DNA of 64,000 nucleotides. Origin: Climacium dendroides (lineage: Eukaryota > Streptophyta > Bryopsida > Hypnales > Climaciaceae). The number at the start of each line of letters is the position of its first letter. Positions within the stretch are counted from its first letter, which is position 1. A model generated the notes under the pieces. That model did no database searches and was not told the origin of the DNA. It saw nothing but the letters and a program-made list of their open reading frames with translations. Positions 24,730 through 36,316 of the stretch are shown piece after piece. A program made the translations under genes and the position numbers. The stretch is from the NCBI GenBank assembly GCA_950106755.1, contig OX467084.1, positions 35,529,213 through 35,593,212 on the forward strand, read 5' to 3'.

Positions 24730-25564
24730 AACTCAATTAGATATCACCAGAATCGATGAAGAGCATTCTATGTATTGGTCAAAGGATAAATGAAATTGAG
24801 CAAAATAGAGTAATAGACTCAATCTTGATTGAGGCATTTGAAAGTGCTGATTGAAGAGTTTGTAGTGCGTAGGGTTTAGCCTTGTTAAACCCAACAAGTG
24901 ATAAGTAGTGATCACGTACAATACTTCTATTGACACTATAAACAAAGAAGTACCCAATCAGTAGCTTGTTTTGTATACATTTTCATTTCTTTGCATACAA
25001 TGGCTTCAATCATCTTAAAGGTGTAGGTTCTCTACACATGATTGCTTACCTTGGAAGTGATGAACTAAGAAAATCAAGATTGGTAACTAGAATGATGAAG
25101 GACCAGTAAGGAAACAGCTAAGAGTGCACAATCACAGTCATGTTTCAAAACCTCTATTTCAAAGCCAAATGCCATGAACAAGAACAACATGATTCAAATA
25201 ATGGCTCAAAAAATCTTCTTTTCTATAAAAAAATTAATCCATGCAACTAAATAAAAAATTTATATTAAGACAAATGAATTTGATCAAATATCCACTTTGA
25301 TTCTAAAATTAGGAAACCTCAAAACTTTTGCAATACTTTTGGAAAGTCATACAAAACAAAACTTCACATGTAGAACATGATCTACGTGATTGTTTTTTAA
25401 AAAAATGCCATGAGATAATCCAAAAATATTGGTTGCCAAAGCATGCCTTTGTTTGCTAAAAGCTCAAAGGAGGCTCCAAAGAACATAGGCAAATAATTGC
25501 AAAATTAAGGAATCTAAATCTATTATTTTCACTACACTTTTACTATCAATATATCTAGTCATTC
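24730..25564. other. AT-rich intergenic DNA downstream of the eIF1A-like gene
   Basis: No supported gene. It would include the 3' UTR of the minus-strand eIF1A-like gene; I see no clear poly(A) signal on that strand. The ORF 24733-24957 (-) is not supported by any motif. Confidence 0.35.
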
Positions 25565-25996
25565 TCAAACTGAAGGTACTAGTCTAGATTCATTGTCACA
25601 TCCATCTTCTTTGTTGTTGTTGTTGTCGTCATTTGTTCTACTAGCAATGCCTTTATTTGAATGTATGTTTTCAGGCAATTCTTTGAAAGCCTTCAACAAG
25701 CGCACCTCCTCCGAGTTGTATTTGTAAATCACATTGAAAGCCTTCAACAAGTGTGCGTCCTTTGGATTGTATTTGTAATTCACATCTTGGTAGTTTTCAA
25801 GATCCACCAAAATAACATCCCCTCGTGCAATCCATCCTTTCTTCCGAATGTGGCATAACCGCTTCTTTCCATCAATAAACAATGCCTCACATCGTCCATT
25901 TCCAAGCATTGTCAAGACTTGAGCATATTCTTGTTCATCCGACTTAAATGGAAGCTCTCTTTTATCATCTTCAATCTTATTAATGGTCTCCATCAT
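25565..25996 (-). CDS. eIF1A: eIF1A-like protein (translation initiation factor 1A), divergent, intronless
   Basis: A single 143-aa frame from two tandem ATGs (25996 and 25993). Residues 11-65 carry the eIF1A OB-fold signature: '[17 protein letters not shown]', 'MLGNGRCEA', '[19 protein letters not shown]'. eIF1A binds the 40S A-site, promotes scanning and helps eIF5B join subunits. There are three departures from the family. The usual basic Gly/Lys/Arg-rich N-terminal tail is missing. The loop after CHIR is about four residues short. The helical segment 'KYN..DA.LLKAF' is present twice (72-88 and 89-105), a 17-residue in-frame tandem repeat. The usual acidic C-terminal end is replaced by an Asn/Asp-rich tail. 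It lies alone among transposons, has no introns and has AT-rich codons, which suggests a retrocopy or neofunctionalised paralogue. The frame is intact, so it is not called a pseudogene. Confidence 0.82.
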   Translation of the reverse strand: MMETINKIEDDKRELPFKSDEQEYAQVLTMLGNGRCEALFIDGKKRLCHIRKKGWIARGDVILVDLENYQDVNYKYNPKDAHLLKAFNVIYKYNSEEVRLLKAFKELPENIHSNKGIASRTNDDNNNNKEDGCDNESRLVPSV

Positions 25997-26143
25997 TAAA
26001 TTGAAGCTCTACGTTTTACCTTGGTTTGAATAAATGTTCAATCAAAGAAACAAGTTAATGTGTGAATATTTATCAAAATGTTGGAAAATAAAAATTATTC
26101 TGGGATTGAATGCACAAATGATAATTGTGGTCCAACTCCAATC

Positions 26144-26152
26144 CTTTATATA
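26144..26152 (-). promoter_or_regulatory. TATA box candidate for the eIF1A-like gene
   Basis: On the minus strand the site reads TATATAAAG, 148 bp upstream of the first ATG. Initiation about 30 bp downstream would give a leader of roughly 115-120 nt. A strong TATA box in front of the frame argues mildly against a dead retrocopy, but AT-rich sequence yields such matches by chance. Confidence 0.45.
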
Positions 26153-27408
26153 CAACCAAGGCCTCTCTATTTTCATCTTTTACTTTAGTATTACGTTAAT
26201 GTAAAAGCTTTTGAATGTAAAAGCTAGTCTACTTTTGCTTTACTTACTAAGACATGCCCATTCAATCATGTCCACAAGAACTTGTAGTATTCCATAGGGC
26301 CATTGGAATTGCAATTGTTGCAAGAATGTTTCCTTCTTGGACACCTTCAAAGACTACTTGTTTCCATGTCAGAAGTCTTATTCATCCAGTTGTAGCTCAT
26401 TCCATTGATCTCTACTTCATACAACTTTGCTTGCCCACCTAGGTTGCAAACTTTTTGTCCATCACCAATTCATCCAAGCCCATCTTTATTGAAGGTTTGG
26501 AAGAAAGATTTCCACTCTAGATGCAATTAAAAAGTCTAAAGAAGAGTTCTATGTTGCTCACTTCAGCTACTTCATCTATATTGGATTCAAACTCGGATAA
26601 TTGGCTCCAATGCGTTTTGGAGTTTTTAATTTGCTCTTCAATGGTTTGCTTGGAATTTGGACCCTCCAAAGACTATAACAATGTGACCATAAATAGATAA
26701 TGGTGTGGAAGAGACAAGAATTGTAGGATTGGATCTAGTCAAATATGAGCATCATCCATCCGTCTTTGCAATTATGAGATGTACTCCAAGTCCTGGTGGT
26801 GATAGGAGGGGATAATACACTTGACTTAGTTGTCATTGCTTATTGCTACTTGTATTGGAATCATTTGCTTTTTCTATAGCAAGATAAGGCATTACAAATT
26901 TAAAGAAAGATCATAAATATAAAAAGTATCACAAACTCCAAAGCGCAATACAATGACCTAAATTTAGGTTAGGCAAAACTAGAACCATAAATCTATATGA
27001 GGAACAAGTTCAAAATCTAGACAATTCATAGGCAAAAAGAATCTTCAACGATAAAAGTGTCAACAATGTCAATGAGCAACTCATGAATCTACATTCAAGA
27101 TGAAAATGAAAGATAGATTGAAAGAAAGAATTCCAACTTTAATGACAACACATTATGAAGAAAGGACAAAGCACAATACCTCAAGTGCAATGAATTCTTG
27201 GTCATGGATATCAAGAACTTGGAAGGTCAAATAACCATTGTAGCATTTTAGATGAATTTACATCATCTAAGAATTTGGCTTAGCAATCTCAAGCCTATCA
27301 CATTGATGACAAAATTAGTTGGAATCCAACAAAAAGTGTAAGATTGAATAATTCAATTTGAGAAAGTTTTAAGAGATCTTGGACAAAAGAAACAAGAAAT
27401 GGAGCTCT
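26153..27408. other. Intergenic DNA, no gene recognised
   Basis: Somewhat more complex sequence than the surrounding matrix (26250-26880), but no splice-bounded frame or family motif on either strand. The ORF 26254-26442 (+) has no recognisable domain. It could be remnants of an old gene or element. Confidence 0.35.
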
Positions 27409-27623
27409 CACTACAAGAGAAACTCGTCCTAATTGACAAAAATCAGCCCGTCCTAATCTACAGAAAATTGACAGATTTTTGTCAATTAGGACAAAAAACT
27501 GTCCGAAATGACAGAAAATTGTCCTAATTGACAAAAATCTGTCAATTTTCAGTCAATTAGGAGGGGCTGATTTCTGTCATTTAGGACCAATTTCTGTCAT
27601 TTCGGACATGTTTTCTTGTAGTG
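27409..27623. mobile_element. CACTA-type MITE, 215 bp, TSD TCT
   Basis: A second copy of the MITE at 22997-23211: identical length, starting 'cactacaagagaaac' and ending 'ttttcttgtagtg'. It is flanked by TCT on both sides (27406-27408 and 27624-27626). Interior 'tgtcctaattgacaaaaat' type motifs alternate in orientation. The different flanking triplets of the two copies show independent insertions. Confidence 0.93.
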
Positions 27624-27626
27624 TCT

Positions 27627-28559
27627 GCAAAAACTAAGGAATGGAATGTTTGTTTCATAAAATGACCTCTAGACTTAGGTCCAACATAATAATAAGGAAC
27701 AAATTGAATGCAAAGGTCTCAAAAATGAAAACGAACTTCTAAATATATATCACTATCTTTATTCCAAGAAGGAAATTTCTTGAATATCCAACAATATTGA
27801 TTAGGAAGCCTAACTTCAAAGTCCCCATATGTGTTCAAGACCCCAAAGCACTATCGATATTATACAACTCCCTATGACAAACTTTAACATGTGAGATTTA
27901 AGAATTCTATGGAATAAGTTATTTAAAGCATATATTTACCATAGATGTTATGTATTAAGGGACACTTTTAAACTTTCACAACTTAGATTAAAAAAATAAC
28001 ATGAGTATGATAGAATAGAATGTAAAAGAGCAAATACAAAAGTTGCATCATTATCTAGTACTATTCTATTTTGAAAAAAAAAAATTTAAAATACAACTAT
28101 AATTATAAAATTATAAAAATTCCAAGTCAATAATTATTCTAAACACTTTTAGCTTATTATACAAAAATCTGTTTAATTCTTTTCAATTTTGTTTTGAATG
28201 GCATAGCATTAACAATATAATTGTATCTTGTCATGTTGTTATACATGCATTTTTATATACAATTACCATGGACTACATTGGAATTTATGTCTTTGTGTAA
28301 CTTTAATGTTCTAACCAAATTCCCATTGTTTAAACCCCAATGACTCGTGCAATCACTTAGTTTGTGGTTATTGCTCATCTTTAAAAAAACACGTCTAGAT
28401 GGCAAATAGTTTTGTTTTTTTCAATGTTTTTTTAAGTCAATTATAATTATAATTATATAATTGCACATCTAACTAAATCAAATATGATTTCAAACTCATC
28501 AATTGTATTTTGTATTTATTATTAGTTTTAAATGATCATTTTAATTCAAAATTATCCTT
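27627..28559. other. AT-rich intergenic DNA
   Basis: No supported gene or bounded repeat; low-complexity A/T runs around 28070-28130 and 28440. Confidence 0.35.
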
Positions 28560-28800
28560 TAACTATGAAATATTGGATATGTTCACAGAGGTGCACTTTC
28601 TTTCAAATGGTTTTCCTCCATTGACAAAGAATCTTCTTATGTAAGATAGAAATGCAAATGTTTGTCCTTCAAATTTTGTGTAAAAAGGAGAGGCCTTGCA
28701 CAATATTTTGACTTTCACTGAATGCTCTTGGGATTTTTTAAGCACACGATTCATATGGTACCTAAAAGAATGATTTGCACAATGACCAACCTAGCATTCC
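28560..28800 (+). mobile_element. Copy of the ~230-bp MITE family
   Basis: Shares 'gacaaagaatc', 'atgtaagatagaaatg', 'caaattttgtgtaaaaagga' and 'ttgactttcactgaatg' in order with 950-1060 and 44620-44690. The ends are decayed. The minus ORF 28563-28754 is internal to it. Confidence 0.6.
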
Positions 28801-29040
28801 AAGATTATTTCACTTAAAAAGTTGGATTCACTCGAGAGGTTATCAACTCTACTAATATTTGAGAAAGGGCCCTCAAACTTACACATGACAATGATTAGTC
28901 ACATACAATTTAGCACTACAATAGTTTCTTAGTCTATAGGTACTTACTATTTTTTAAATGTTGAATACAAATGGAATCAATTGCTAAGGAAATCAAGGTT
29001 TCATAGAAAAAGTTGTGACCTTCCCTCTTATTTTCTGTAT

Positions 29041-29525
29041 AAGGTAGAACAACCCATTGTGGTTAGATGACCGATAGTGGACACCTAGGGAATGACCCCA
29101 TCATGGTTTATTTCAATATGTGAAATTTTGACCACAATGCATGTCTTACGTGACAGTAATGGAATGATTAGTGCCTTCATTAGGAACTTCCTACTTTTCA
29201 CTATGAATTCATTGTAAGAATGAACTTTTTAGACTTTCTATGTTAGAAAATACAATGACTGCTTTAGTTGAACAAAATGAACATGATGGATTTAGATTTT
29301 GTTGGTACTAAGGTAGTCTACAGACTCTTTGGAGCCATCGTGGGGGCCATGATGCATTGAACACTTCAAAAAGTTGCAACAAATTCATATTTTGTCAAAT
29401 AAATATAATTTCAATCGTTCTTACTATTTCTCAGGCTTGTAATAATGTGGAAAAAAATTGAAAATTTTTAGCAACAATATGATTTCAAACTCCTAATTCT
29501 AACCACAATGGGTTGTTTTACCTTA
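29041..29525 (+). mobile_element. ~485-bp TIR element, copy A
   Basis: The left end 'aaggtagaacaacccattgt' (with 'ggtta' following) and right end 'taaccacaatgggttgtttt' plus 'accttac' form inverted repeats of about 25 bp. Both ends are bordered by TA, as expected for a TA-targeting (Tc1/mariner-like) insertion, although TA is frequent here. The interior includes 'atgcatgtcttacgtgaca' and 'ttcattaggaactt'. A reversed second copy is at 30888-31365. Confidence 0.7.
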
Positions 29526-29743
29526 CATCGGACGTTTTTCTTGATTCATTGTCATTAGATGTTTTCTTGAGCCACTAAAAGGCTATTTCAGGGTTGTTCC
29601 TCTTATTATGAACCATGATAGTGCAGTCAGATTATTAAATAATAATCAATTTTAAAGATTTTAAATTTTAAATTTTAAAATATTTTAAAATAATTACATA
29701 TTATTATCTGATTCTTTAATAAGTTGGAAGAGTCTCCTTAAGT

Positions 29744-30680
29744 CTTAACCCCTAAAAGATTTTGACTATGTTTTCACCAAAAATGCTCTAAAATTGCCAT
29801 ATCTAATACAAGTACCAAATTCTTGAAAAAAAAACATTTTTGGACACATCTAACTATAGGATCTTATATTAATTTTTTTTGAAAAGATGTAAAAAAAAAT
29901 TCAGAAATTTTCACTGTGTAGATTGCAAGATATTAGCGTTTGAAGTAATAAAAATCCTTTTTTTGTCCTTGCGAAAAAACAGGCAGCTATACTTCACAAG
30001 GTCAGATTATTATGAAAAAATGTCCAAAGTGGTGGTTACTCTTTGGATTCATTCTTCAAGGCAAGTTGGCTACATGCTTGAAAATTTTCAAATCATTTTG
30101 GAATTATACAACATGTAGGAAAAAAAATAGAAAATAGAAAGAAGTAGAAAATTATTCAAAATATTAAATTGTTAACAATTTATATATGGAATTGAAAAAT
30201 GCCAATCCCAATGGTTGTAATGTTGTAATAAACCATCTATGCCTAATTCTTTTTTTTTAATTTCCAAATACATTGAAAATTGACTTAAATAAAGGACTTC
30301 AAAGTTTATTTTAGAATATAAATTCCATAACTACCCACAAGTAAAACTCCTCATAACTTTCATCTCATTAATCAAAATGAAATGATTTAAATCTTTTCAT
30401 GTACAAATAAACCTAAAGAACCAATTTCAAAATTTTATTTTTTAAAAAAGAGATTATTAAAGAAGTTTTTTTGTTGGCTGGATTGCCTGCCGAATGTTGA
30501 AAATTACATATCATACAATAACTTTTTAACCATGTAATCATAAGTTATGAAATTTTTTTGACCTTAAAGCTACTCCTTAGGCACATATTTTGTGAGAATT
30601 CAATGAAAAAACTCAATTTGTAATGAGTTGCCAAAATTGCTATGCTGCCAAAAAACGCCGTTTGGTCCTTTAGGGGTTAA
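29744..30680 (+). mobile_element. Copy of the 890-bp TIR family (~937 bp)
   Basis: It runs from 'cttaacccctaaaagat' (29744) to 'tttggtcctttaggggttaa' (ends 30680), matching the termini of the complete element. The first half (29760-30240) is collinear with 45165-45650, including 'gtagattgcaagatattag' and 'ccaatcccaatggttgtaat'. The second half (30240-30680) is shared with 34060-34480 and 62590-62930. No flanking duplication is obvious. The ORF 29879-30118 is internal and has no transposase motif. Confidence 0.75.
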
Positions 30681-30887
30681 TGTGACACTCCTCATAGAAG
30701 AGCACCCAACTGTCTAGCAATTCACATAGCAGTGAAGGATTTAATTAGGGTTTAGGGTTTTATATCAGGTTTCTTTTGTTTTCAAGTTCCATTTGTCGTC
30801 TACGTCTTGCATTTGCATTGCCTACTTTGGCAGTTTTTTTTCTAGGTGACTGTTAGTTGCTAGGAATTAAATGAGGTAGAATGCATT

Positions 30888-31365
30888 AAGGTAAAACAAC
30901 CCATTGTGGTCAGAATGAGGAGTTTGACATCATCTTGTTGTTGAATTTTTTCAATTTTTTTCCCACATTAGTACAAGTGAGAAACAGCAAGTGAAATTGA
31001 AATTAATTTTTTTTTGACAAAGTATGAATTCACTAGGAATTTCTGAAGTGTTCAGCCCAAAAGAATCAGTAGACTACCTTAAAACTAACAAAATCTGAAT
31101 CTGTAATGCTTATCTCACTACCTGATGCAGTCAAAGTATTTTCTATTACACAAGGTCAAAAAAGTCAATTTTTAAATGAACTTCACACTAAAAAAATCAG
31201 AAGTTCCTAATGAGGTCAGTGTTCACTCCATTGATCTAAATACAGCTCAAAATGAGGGGCATGTTTTATGTCATGTAAGACATGCATTGTGGCCCACATC
31301 TCACATACTCAAAAAAACCCTACAATGAGTCATTTCCTAGGTGACCGCAATGGGTTGCTTTACCT
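30888..31365 (-). mobile_element. ~480-bp TIR element, copy B (inverted relative to copy A)
   Basis: It begins 'taaggtaaaacaacccattg' and ends 'cgcaatgggttgctttacc' plus 'tta'. The interior is the reverse complement of copy A: 'gtaagacatgcattgtgg' here against 'accacaatgcatgtcttac' there. TA borders both ends. The two opposed copies bracket the element at 29744-30680. Confidence 0.72.
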
Positions 31366-32039
31366 TAGTTTTGTTGGTTGTGCATTGGATTTTGCTCCCA
31401 ATAATCTAGAGTTTTCGTCTTAACCCTATAAAGACACGGCCCCCATAACTAAGGTAGTCACCAAAATTGTTTGATTATTGAACCAATAGGTGCATTTTTT
31501 TTCCTATAGTTAACAATGAAGTCATCTATCGGACCACAACATGCTTACACAGTTAACCCTTTAACGCTTGAAAATTGGCTTACGATTTCTAATACAATAT
31601 AGTATACCTAAATAAGTTGAAAGCCTAACATTGCAACAAATTCCATTGATTGATTACTATCGGTTTGCAATATTTTGTACTTTTGTCCTACGTCCCAATT
31701 GTGTCAACATTAATGAAAAAGATTGAGGGCTTCCCACATGCTAGAAATGAAAGAGTGAGCAAGTGAGCCATCCATATAAAATTGTCCAACTTAAACCATA
31801 CTACAGAAACAACAATAAGCTTACCTTTCAATCATTGTTAGCAAAAAAGTTGAATAGTGGATGCCACTAAGGCCCAAGCATATTGTATTGTGTTAGAAAT
31901 TGTAGGCCATTTTTAACATGATCAGGCGATAAGGATTAAGATGATTGACACAAAACCAAGGTTTTAATTTAATGGCATTTTCTTTAGCATGTGCATCGCC
32001 AAGGGTTTGGGTTGTAATTAGCCCTTACAAGACAAATCA
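31366..32039. other. Intergenic DNA with repeat debris
   Basis: No supported gene. A degenerate MITE end ('ttaaccctataaagacac') occurs near 31421. Confidence 0.35.
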
Positions 32040-32255
32040 TTTGGTGACTGTAGAAATCAGCCCTTTGGATACGGAATCATTGGCTTAAAAAATGCAAAAT
32101 CATTCATTGGAAGTCAAACTACTATAGAAGATCTCTTCTTTTCACAACAAAATTCCAATGATGAATAGTTGCACTTTTATCCTACACGGAAGAATTCTTT
32201 ATCATTCATCAGAAACAAAATGTCCATGGCATCGTTCATGGGTTAATAAGTTTGC
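32040..32255 (-). mobile_element. Copy of the ~230-bp MITE family
   Basis: Contains 'tcattggaagtcaaact', 'tgtagaagat'-like and 'caacaaaattccaatgatga' blocks, ending near 'catcgttcatgggttaat'. It is collinear with 54860-55019, which has clear inverted ends. Confidence 0.6.
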
Positions 32256-33569
32256 TTAGTAAAATTTACCTATGTTTTTACCAAGTTGTTGGAATTAGAG
32301 CACACTATTGTTGTTTTTGTTAATAATTGGTTGTTCATTTCCTAGGCAGGTTGTACGCCATAATGCTTGATTTTTTGCGGTTTTATCCCCCATAATCGGG
32401 CATTACAAATTTTACATCCGACATCAAATTCTCATCCCAACTCTTCATCCAATTTTGTTGATTTCTTGCAGTAGTTTACATTGGGCAATGGCTCTTAATT
32501 TGGGCGTTGCACCACATAATCGGGTCTCCTCATTGGGCTCTATCCTCCTTGTCAACCGATTATTTGACACAATGCCCTCTTTTGCAAGCATTGCCCTATA
32601 CTATATGCCCTAGCTTGAGTTAATAAGGCATACTTCCCTACATGGTTGCAATGTGTTCATTTTAAACAAAAAGGAAAGTCTTTTATGGGGGACGAACAAA
32701 TTTGTAAAGGATGAGAATATGCTAAGGTAGTGTGCTCTAAAAGCTCTCCTATTCTAAAAGCAACCACTAACAGAGAGGTGCATTTTGCTTTCTACAATGT
32801 ATCAATATTGTACATTTCAAGAGGGAGGGTGCTTTTTGTAACCACTGCGTTTCACCTTCAAAAATTCGTAACTAATTCCATGAAGGTCCAAAAACATATA
32901 AAACGGCTTGGGTTACTAGATGCAAATTCTGTTTTTCTTCGCATGAAAATTTACCGAGATTTGTTTCAAGGAGTTCAGCTTCCTCCCAAATGCAATCAGC
33001 TCATAAAAAGTCTCTTTAAGAGCAGACCACCTTACCACCATTTATAATCCTATAAATAGAACCGCAATCGCTCTTCAAATTCCTTCAAAATGAGCGCTCC
33101 ATTTTCAAAATGGAGTCCCCGATTATCACTCCTTGACATCTAGTTTAGGTTCCCACAACCAATGTTTTGTTTGGAGAGAACTACCGGTTACTTCATTGTT
33201 AGCCGGTGGAATTGGGGAAAAAAACAATTGGTATTTGAAATCATTCAATGCCCTGAGTGAAAAAATCTATAAAATTTCTATTCAAAAGAAAAGATAGAGG
33301 AAAAAAAATCTAAATTGGGTACTTGAAAATCCAATTCAATATGGGAATTAAAGGAAAATAGTTGGTAAAGCTCAAAAATATTGTACATGGTTGCCTATGT
33401 CCTATGATCCTATTGTCAAAAATGACCGTACCCAAATAATGCTTGCGCAGTCACATTTTAGTGCTTTCCCTAGTGCTCAAAAATCACCTTGAAGTAGTGA
33501 AAAGAAGTTGTAATTTTTGGTTTCAAATTTACAAATACATATAAATTATTACTATTAACTTGTAAAGAA
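32256..33569. other. Intergenic DNA, no supported gene
   Basis: Contains a 105-codon frame (32730-33047, +) opening at GTG with the first ATG deep inside. It has no recognisable family motif and no splice context, so I do not call it a gene. The rest is AT-rich with some moderately complex sequence around 32330-32640. Confidence 0.35.
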
Positions 33570-34484
33570 ATGTGGCATTTTTAGGGCCAAAACTGCTTCA
33601 AAATACCTACACCCAAAGTAAGGCAAAAATTCATTTAAGTATATGTATCCATTGCCAATTCAACAAAAGAATTCTTTAGTTAACTTGTTGGAGTACATGT
33701 GCCTAAAATTTAAAGATAAGAAACCTTAACAATTGCAAGATCATGATGCTTGGATTTGAAAAAGAAGTATTTCCAACTCTTTACAAATGATTAATTCAAC
33801 TTTCAAATTTTTTATACAATGAGTAGATCTTACAACTTGCAATTATCCATAATATGTTGAAGAAATAATTTGGGATTAATCATAGAAAATTTCAACAATT
33901 TTTTTTGTATTCATACTTGAAAAAAATAGTAATGGTAGAATAAATATAGGTAAAGTATGATTAATTAAAGATACTAAATTGCTAAGAATCTAGTTATAGA
34001 ATTGAAAATTTCCAATCCCAATGGTTGTAATGTTTAAATAAATAATCTACATCCAAATTTTTTTTTTTTAATTTCCAAAAATATTGAAAGTTGAGTTCAA
34101 TATAGGACTTCAAAGTTCATTTTAGAATAAAGATTCTATAACAAAAACTCCTTATAACATTCATCTCATTAATTGAAATGGAATGATTCAAAGCCTTCCA
34201 AGTATATATAAATCTAGAAAATCAAGTTAATATTTTTATATTTAATAAAAGGAATTTTTTAAAAATTACCCAAGTTGCCTATGTTAAGAAAGAAAACTAC
34301 ATATCATACAATAAATTTTTAATTTTGTACTAGTTAAAAATTATGAAAAGTGTTGCACTTGAAAGCTACTCCTTGACTACATGTTCAAAAATTTCAAAGC
34401 CAAAAAAATATAAAACTCCATTCATAAATGGATGAATGGAAATACTATAATGCCAAAAAAATGTTACTTTGTCCTTTAGGAATT
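33570..34484 (+). mobile_element. Diverged copy of the 890-bp TIR family
   Basis: Ordered blocks shared with the complete copy and with 29744-30680: 'gccaaaactgcttcaaaata' near 33590, 'caatcccaatggttgtaatg' near 34013, 'catctcattaattgaaatgg' near 34160. It ends with 'tttgtcctttaggaattaa' near 34470. The left terminus is not preserved. Confidence 0.55.
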
Positions 34485-35230
34485 AAACCCTTAAGTTCCA
34501 AGTGTCTCCTCAAGAGACAATTGAAGGTTTGAACAATCCCCATAATCTCAATTTTTGGTGAATTTTTTTGAATTTTTTTATTAACTAAAATAGAAAAAGC
34601 TTAAAATTGATTTTAAAGTTTTTTTTCTCCATAGATTATATTTTTTTACATAAAAAGCTTTGATTCATTCCATTTTGATTAATGCTATAAAAGTTATGGA
34701 GTTTTCTTTTTTGCAAAAAATTATATCATCTTGTTGAAAAAATAACAAATTGGATTTAGATTTGAACTCAATTTTCATAGTTGTTAAAAAAACAAAGTTC
34801 TACATGGTTTAATTTGCTTGCTAGAACAATCTCACCATTAGGATCAATGTGGTTCAATTCCATCTTAGAGTCCTTAACAATTAAGTTTATTATTCTATCT
34901 TTTACCTAGTTCTACTTAATAATTTTTAAAGAATGAAAATCAATTTTTTTAATTACCCCCCCCCCCCCCCCCGCTTCTTAAATTTTCAACTTAATTCTTC
35001 AACAAATGATATTTTAATTTCAAAATTTGGAGTTCTAAAATTTTAAGTTCAGAAAATTCAAAGTCTTAATAATCTAGTCACACCTTGTGCACCCCGCCCC
35101 TTGAGTAGATTGCAAGGTGCACATTTTCTGAGACTTAAAATCTTAATAATCTAGTCACACATTTAAAGTCATATTTGCATTTAAAGTGAACAAAATGACT
35201 TGCAATCTACTCAATCAAAGTTTCTAAATA
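34485..35230 (+). mobile_element. Copy of the second ~800-bp repeat subfamily, with a C17 run
   Basis: It starts 'aaacccttaagttccaagtg' and the 'gtctcctcaagagac' hairpin, with 'ctcaccattaggatcaat' near 34829 and 'gaatgaaaatcaa' near 34931, as in 9256-10110 and 12040-12965. A homopolymer of 17 C lies at 34956-34972. Just downstream, 'cttaataatctagtcacac' is present twice (about 35064 and 35141). Confidence 0.5.
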
Positions 35231-35710
35231 TTCTTTGGTCCATTACTATAAAGTTCAAGAATGTTTTGGCAATGAGGGGCTCACTATCAAAAATAGGTAT
35301 TGCTTTTGACACTTCTTTGACATTTTTGACACTAAAGTGTCATTTAAAGGTAAAAAGAAAAATCTCATTCTTCTGTAACACTTCTTCTACAACTCTATAG
35401 AATGGAACATTTTACTAGTCTAATAGTTCCCTCCAAAATTCAAAATACATTCAATATTCGTATTGTTAAAGATGCTATATAGTGAACTCTTTTGAGAGGG
35501 CAATGTTGATACTTTGTTGCCAAGCATCTATTATTTTAAGATTTTTCAAGAAATGTCAAATCAAAAATACACTTCCGAAGATTCAATTTTTCTGTTTTTA
35601 AAGAGATAGAATTTCAAAAACTAATTGAGAACTTTAAGAATGATATTCCACTTGTCCATAATTGTGGCAATTGTACACAATGCTACCAGTAACTACTACT
35701 AAAACTGTCC
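35231..35710. other. AT-rich intergenic DNA
   Basis: No supported gene. Short repeats of 'ttgacac' around 35307-35345 only. Confidence 0.3.
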
Positions 35711-35858
35711 AAATTGCCCATTGTAGTCATCCAAATATTGATTTATTATTTTGGCAAAGTAAACTCATGAATTGCTTCCAACATAAATTGCCCATTGTAG
35801 TCATCCAAATATTGATTTATTATTTTGGCAAAGTAAACTCATGAATTGCTTCCAACAA
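35711..35858 (+). repeat. Near-perfect tandem duplication, 74-bp unit x2
   Basis: Unit 1 (35711-35784) starts 'aaattgcccattgtagtcat' and ends 'ttgcttccaacat'. Unit 2 (35785-35858) differs only at its last base. The identity implies a recent duplication. An ORF spans it by chance. Confidence 0.95.
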
Positions 35859-36316
35859 TGATTTTAGAATGTAAAAAGAACTGCTAATTTATAATTTTTG
35901 AAATTGAATAATTGGCATTCCGAAATTGGATGAATTGCATAGTTAATGCATGACTTTAATACACAAGTTTAACTTGTCATATGTTTTGTTTGAAAAATTT
36001 AGATGATACTTTTGGTTTATGGCACCTTTCAGCGTTAATAAGTTGAATACATTCATGCGCATTTGGAAACAAAAAGTTGCAACTTTCATTCATCCAAATT
36101 TCTCTTCATTCTTGTACCAGTTGCACAAAAAAAATCGCTAGGACTCTTTTGTACAGACATTCTAAAAATAATGCTTTAGAAGTACGTCAAGTCAAATACA
36201 TGCACCTTTTAATTCAAAACTGGCCATTCAAAATGAGCGATAAACTTTTGTATCATAAAATCTTTGAAAGCAGTCACACGTAGAGGTCTGTAACCGTAAA
36301 CTAAATGCAAACACCT
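35859..36316. other. Intergenic DNA before the large minus-strand gene
   Basis: No supported gene or bounded repeat. Confidence 0.3.

Noticed and set aside
32730..33047. 105-codon plus-strand ORF
   Set aside because: Opens at GTG, first ATG far inside, no recognised domain and no splice sites in register; likely chance in moderately complex DNA.
34956..34972. C17 homopolymer as a functional element
   Set aside because: Most likely a simple slippage tract inside a decayed repeat; length may also reflect sequencing error.
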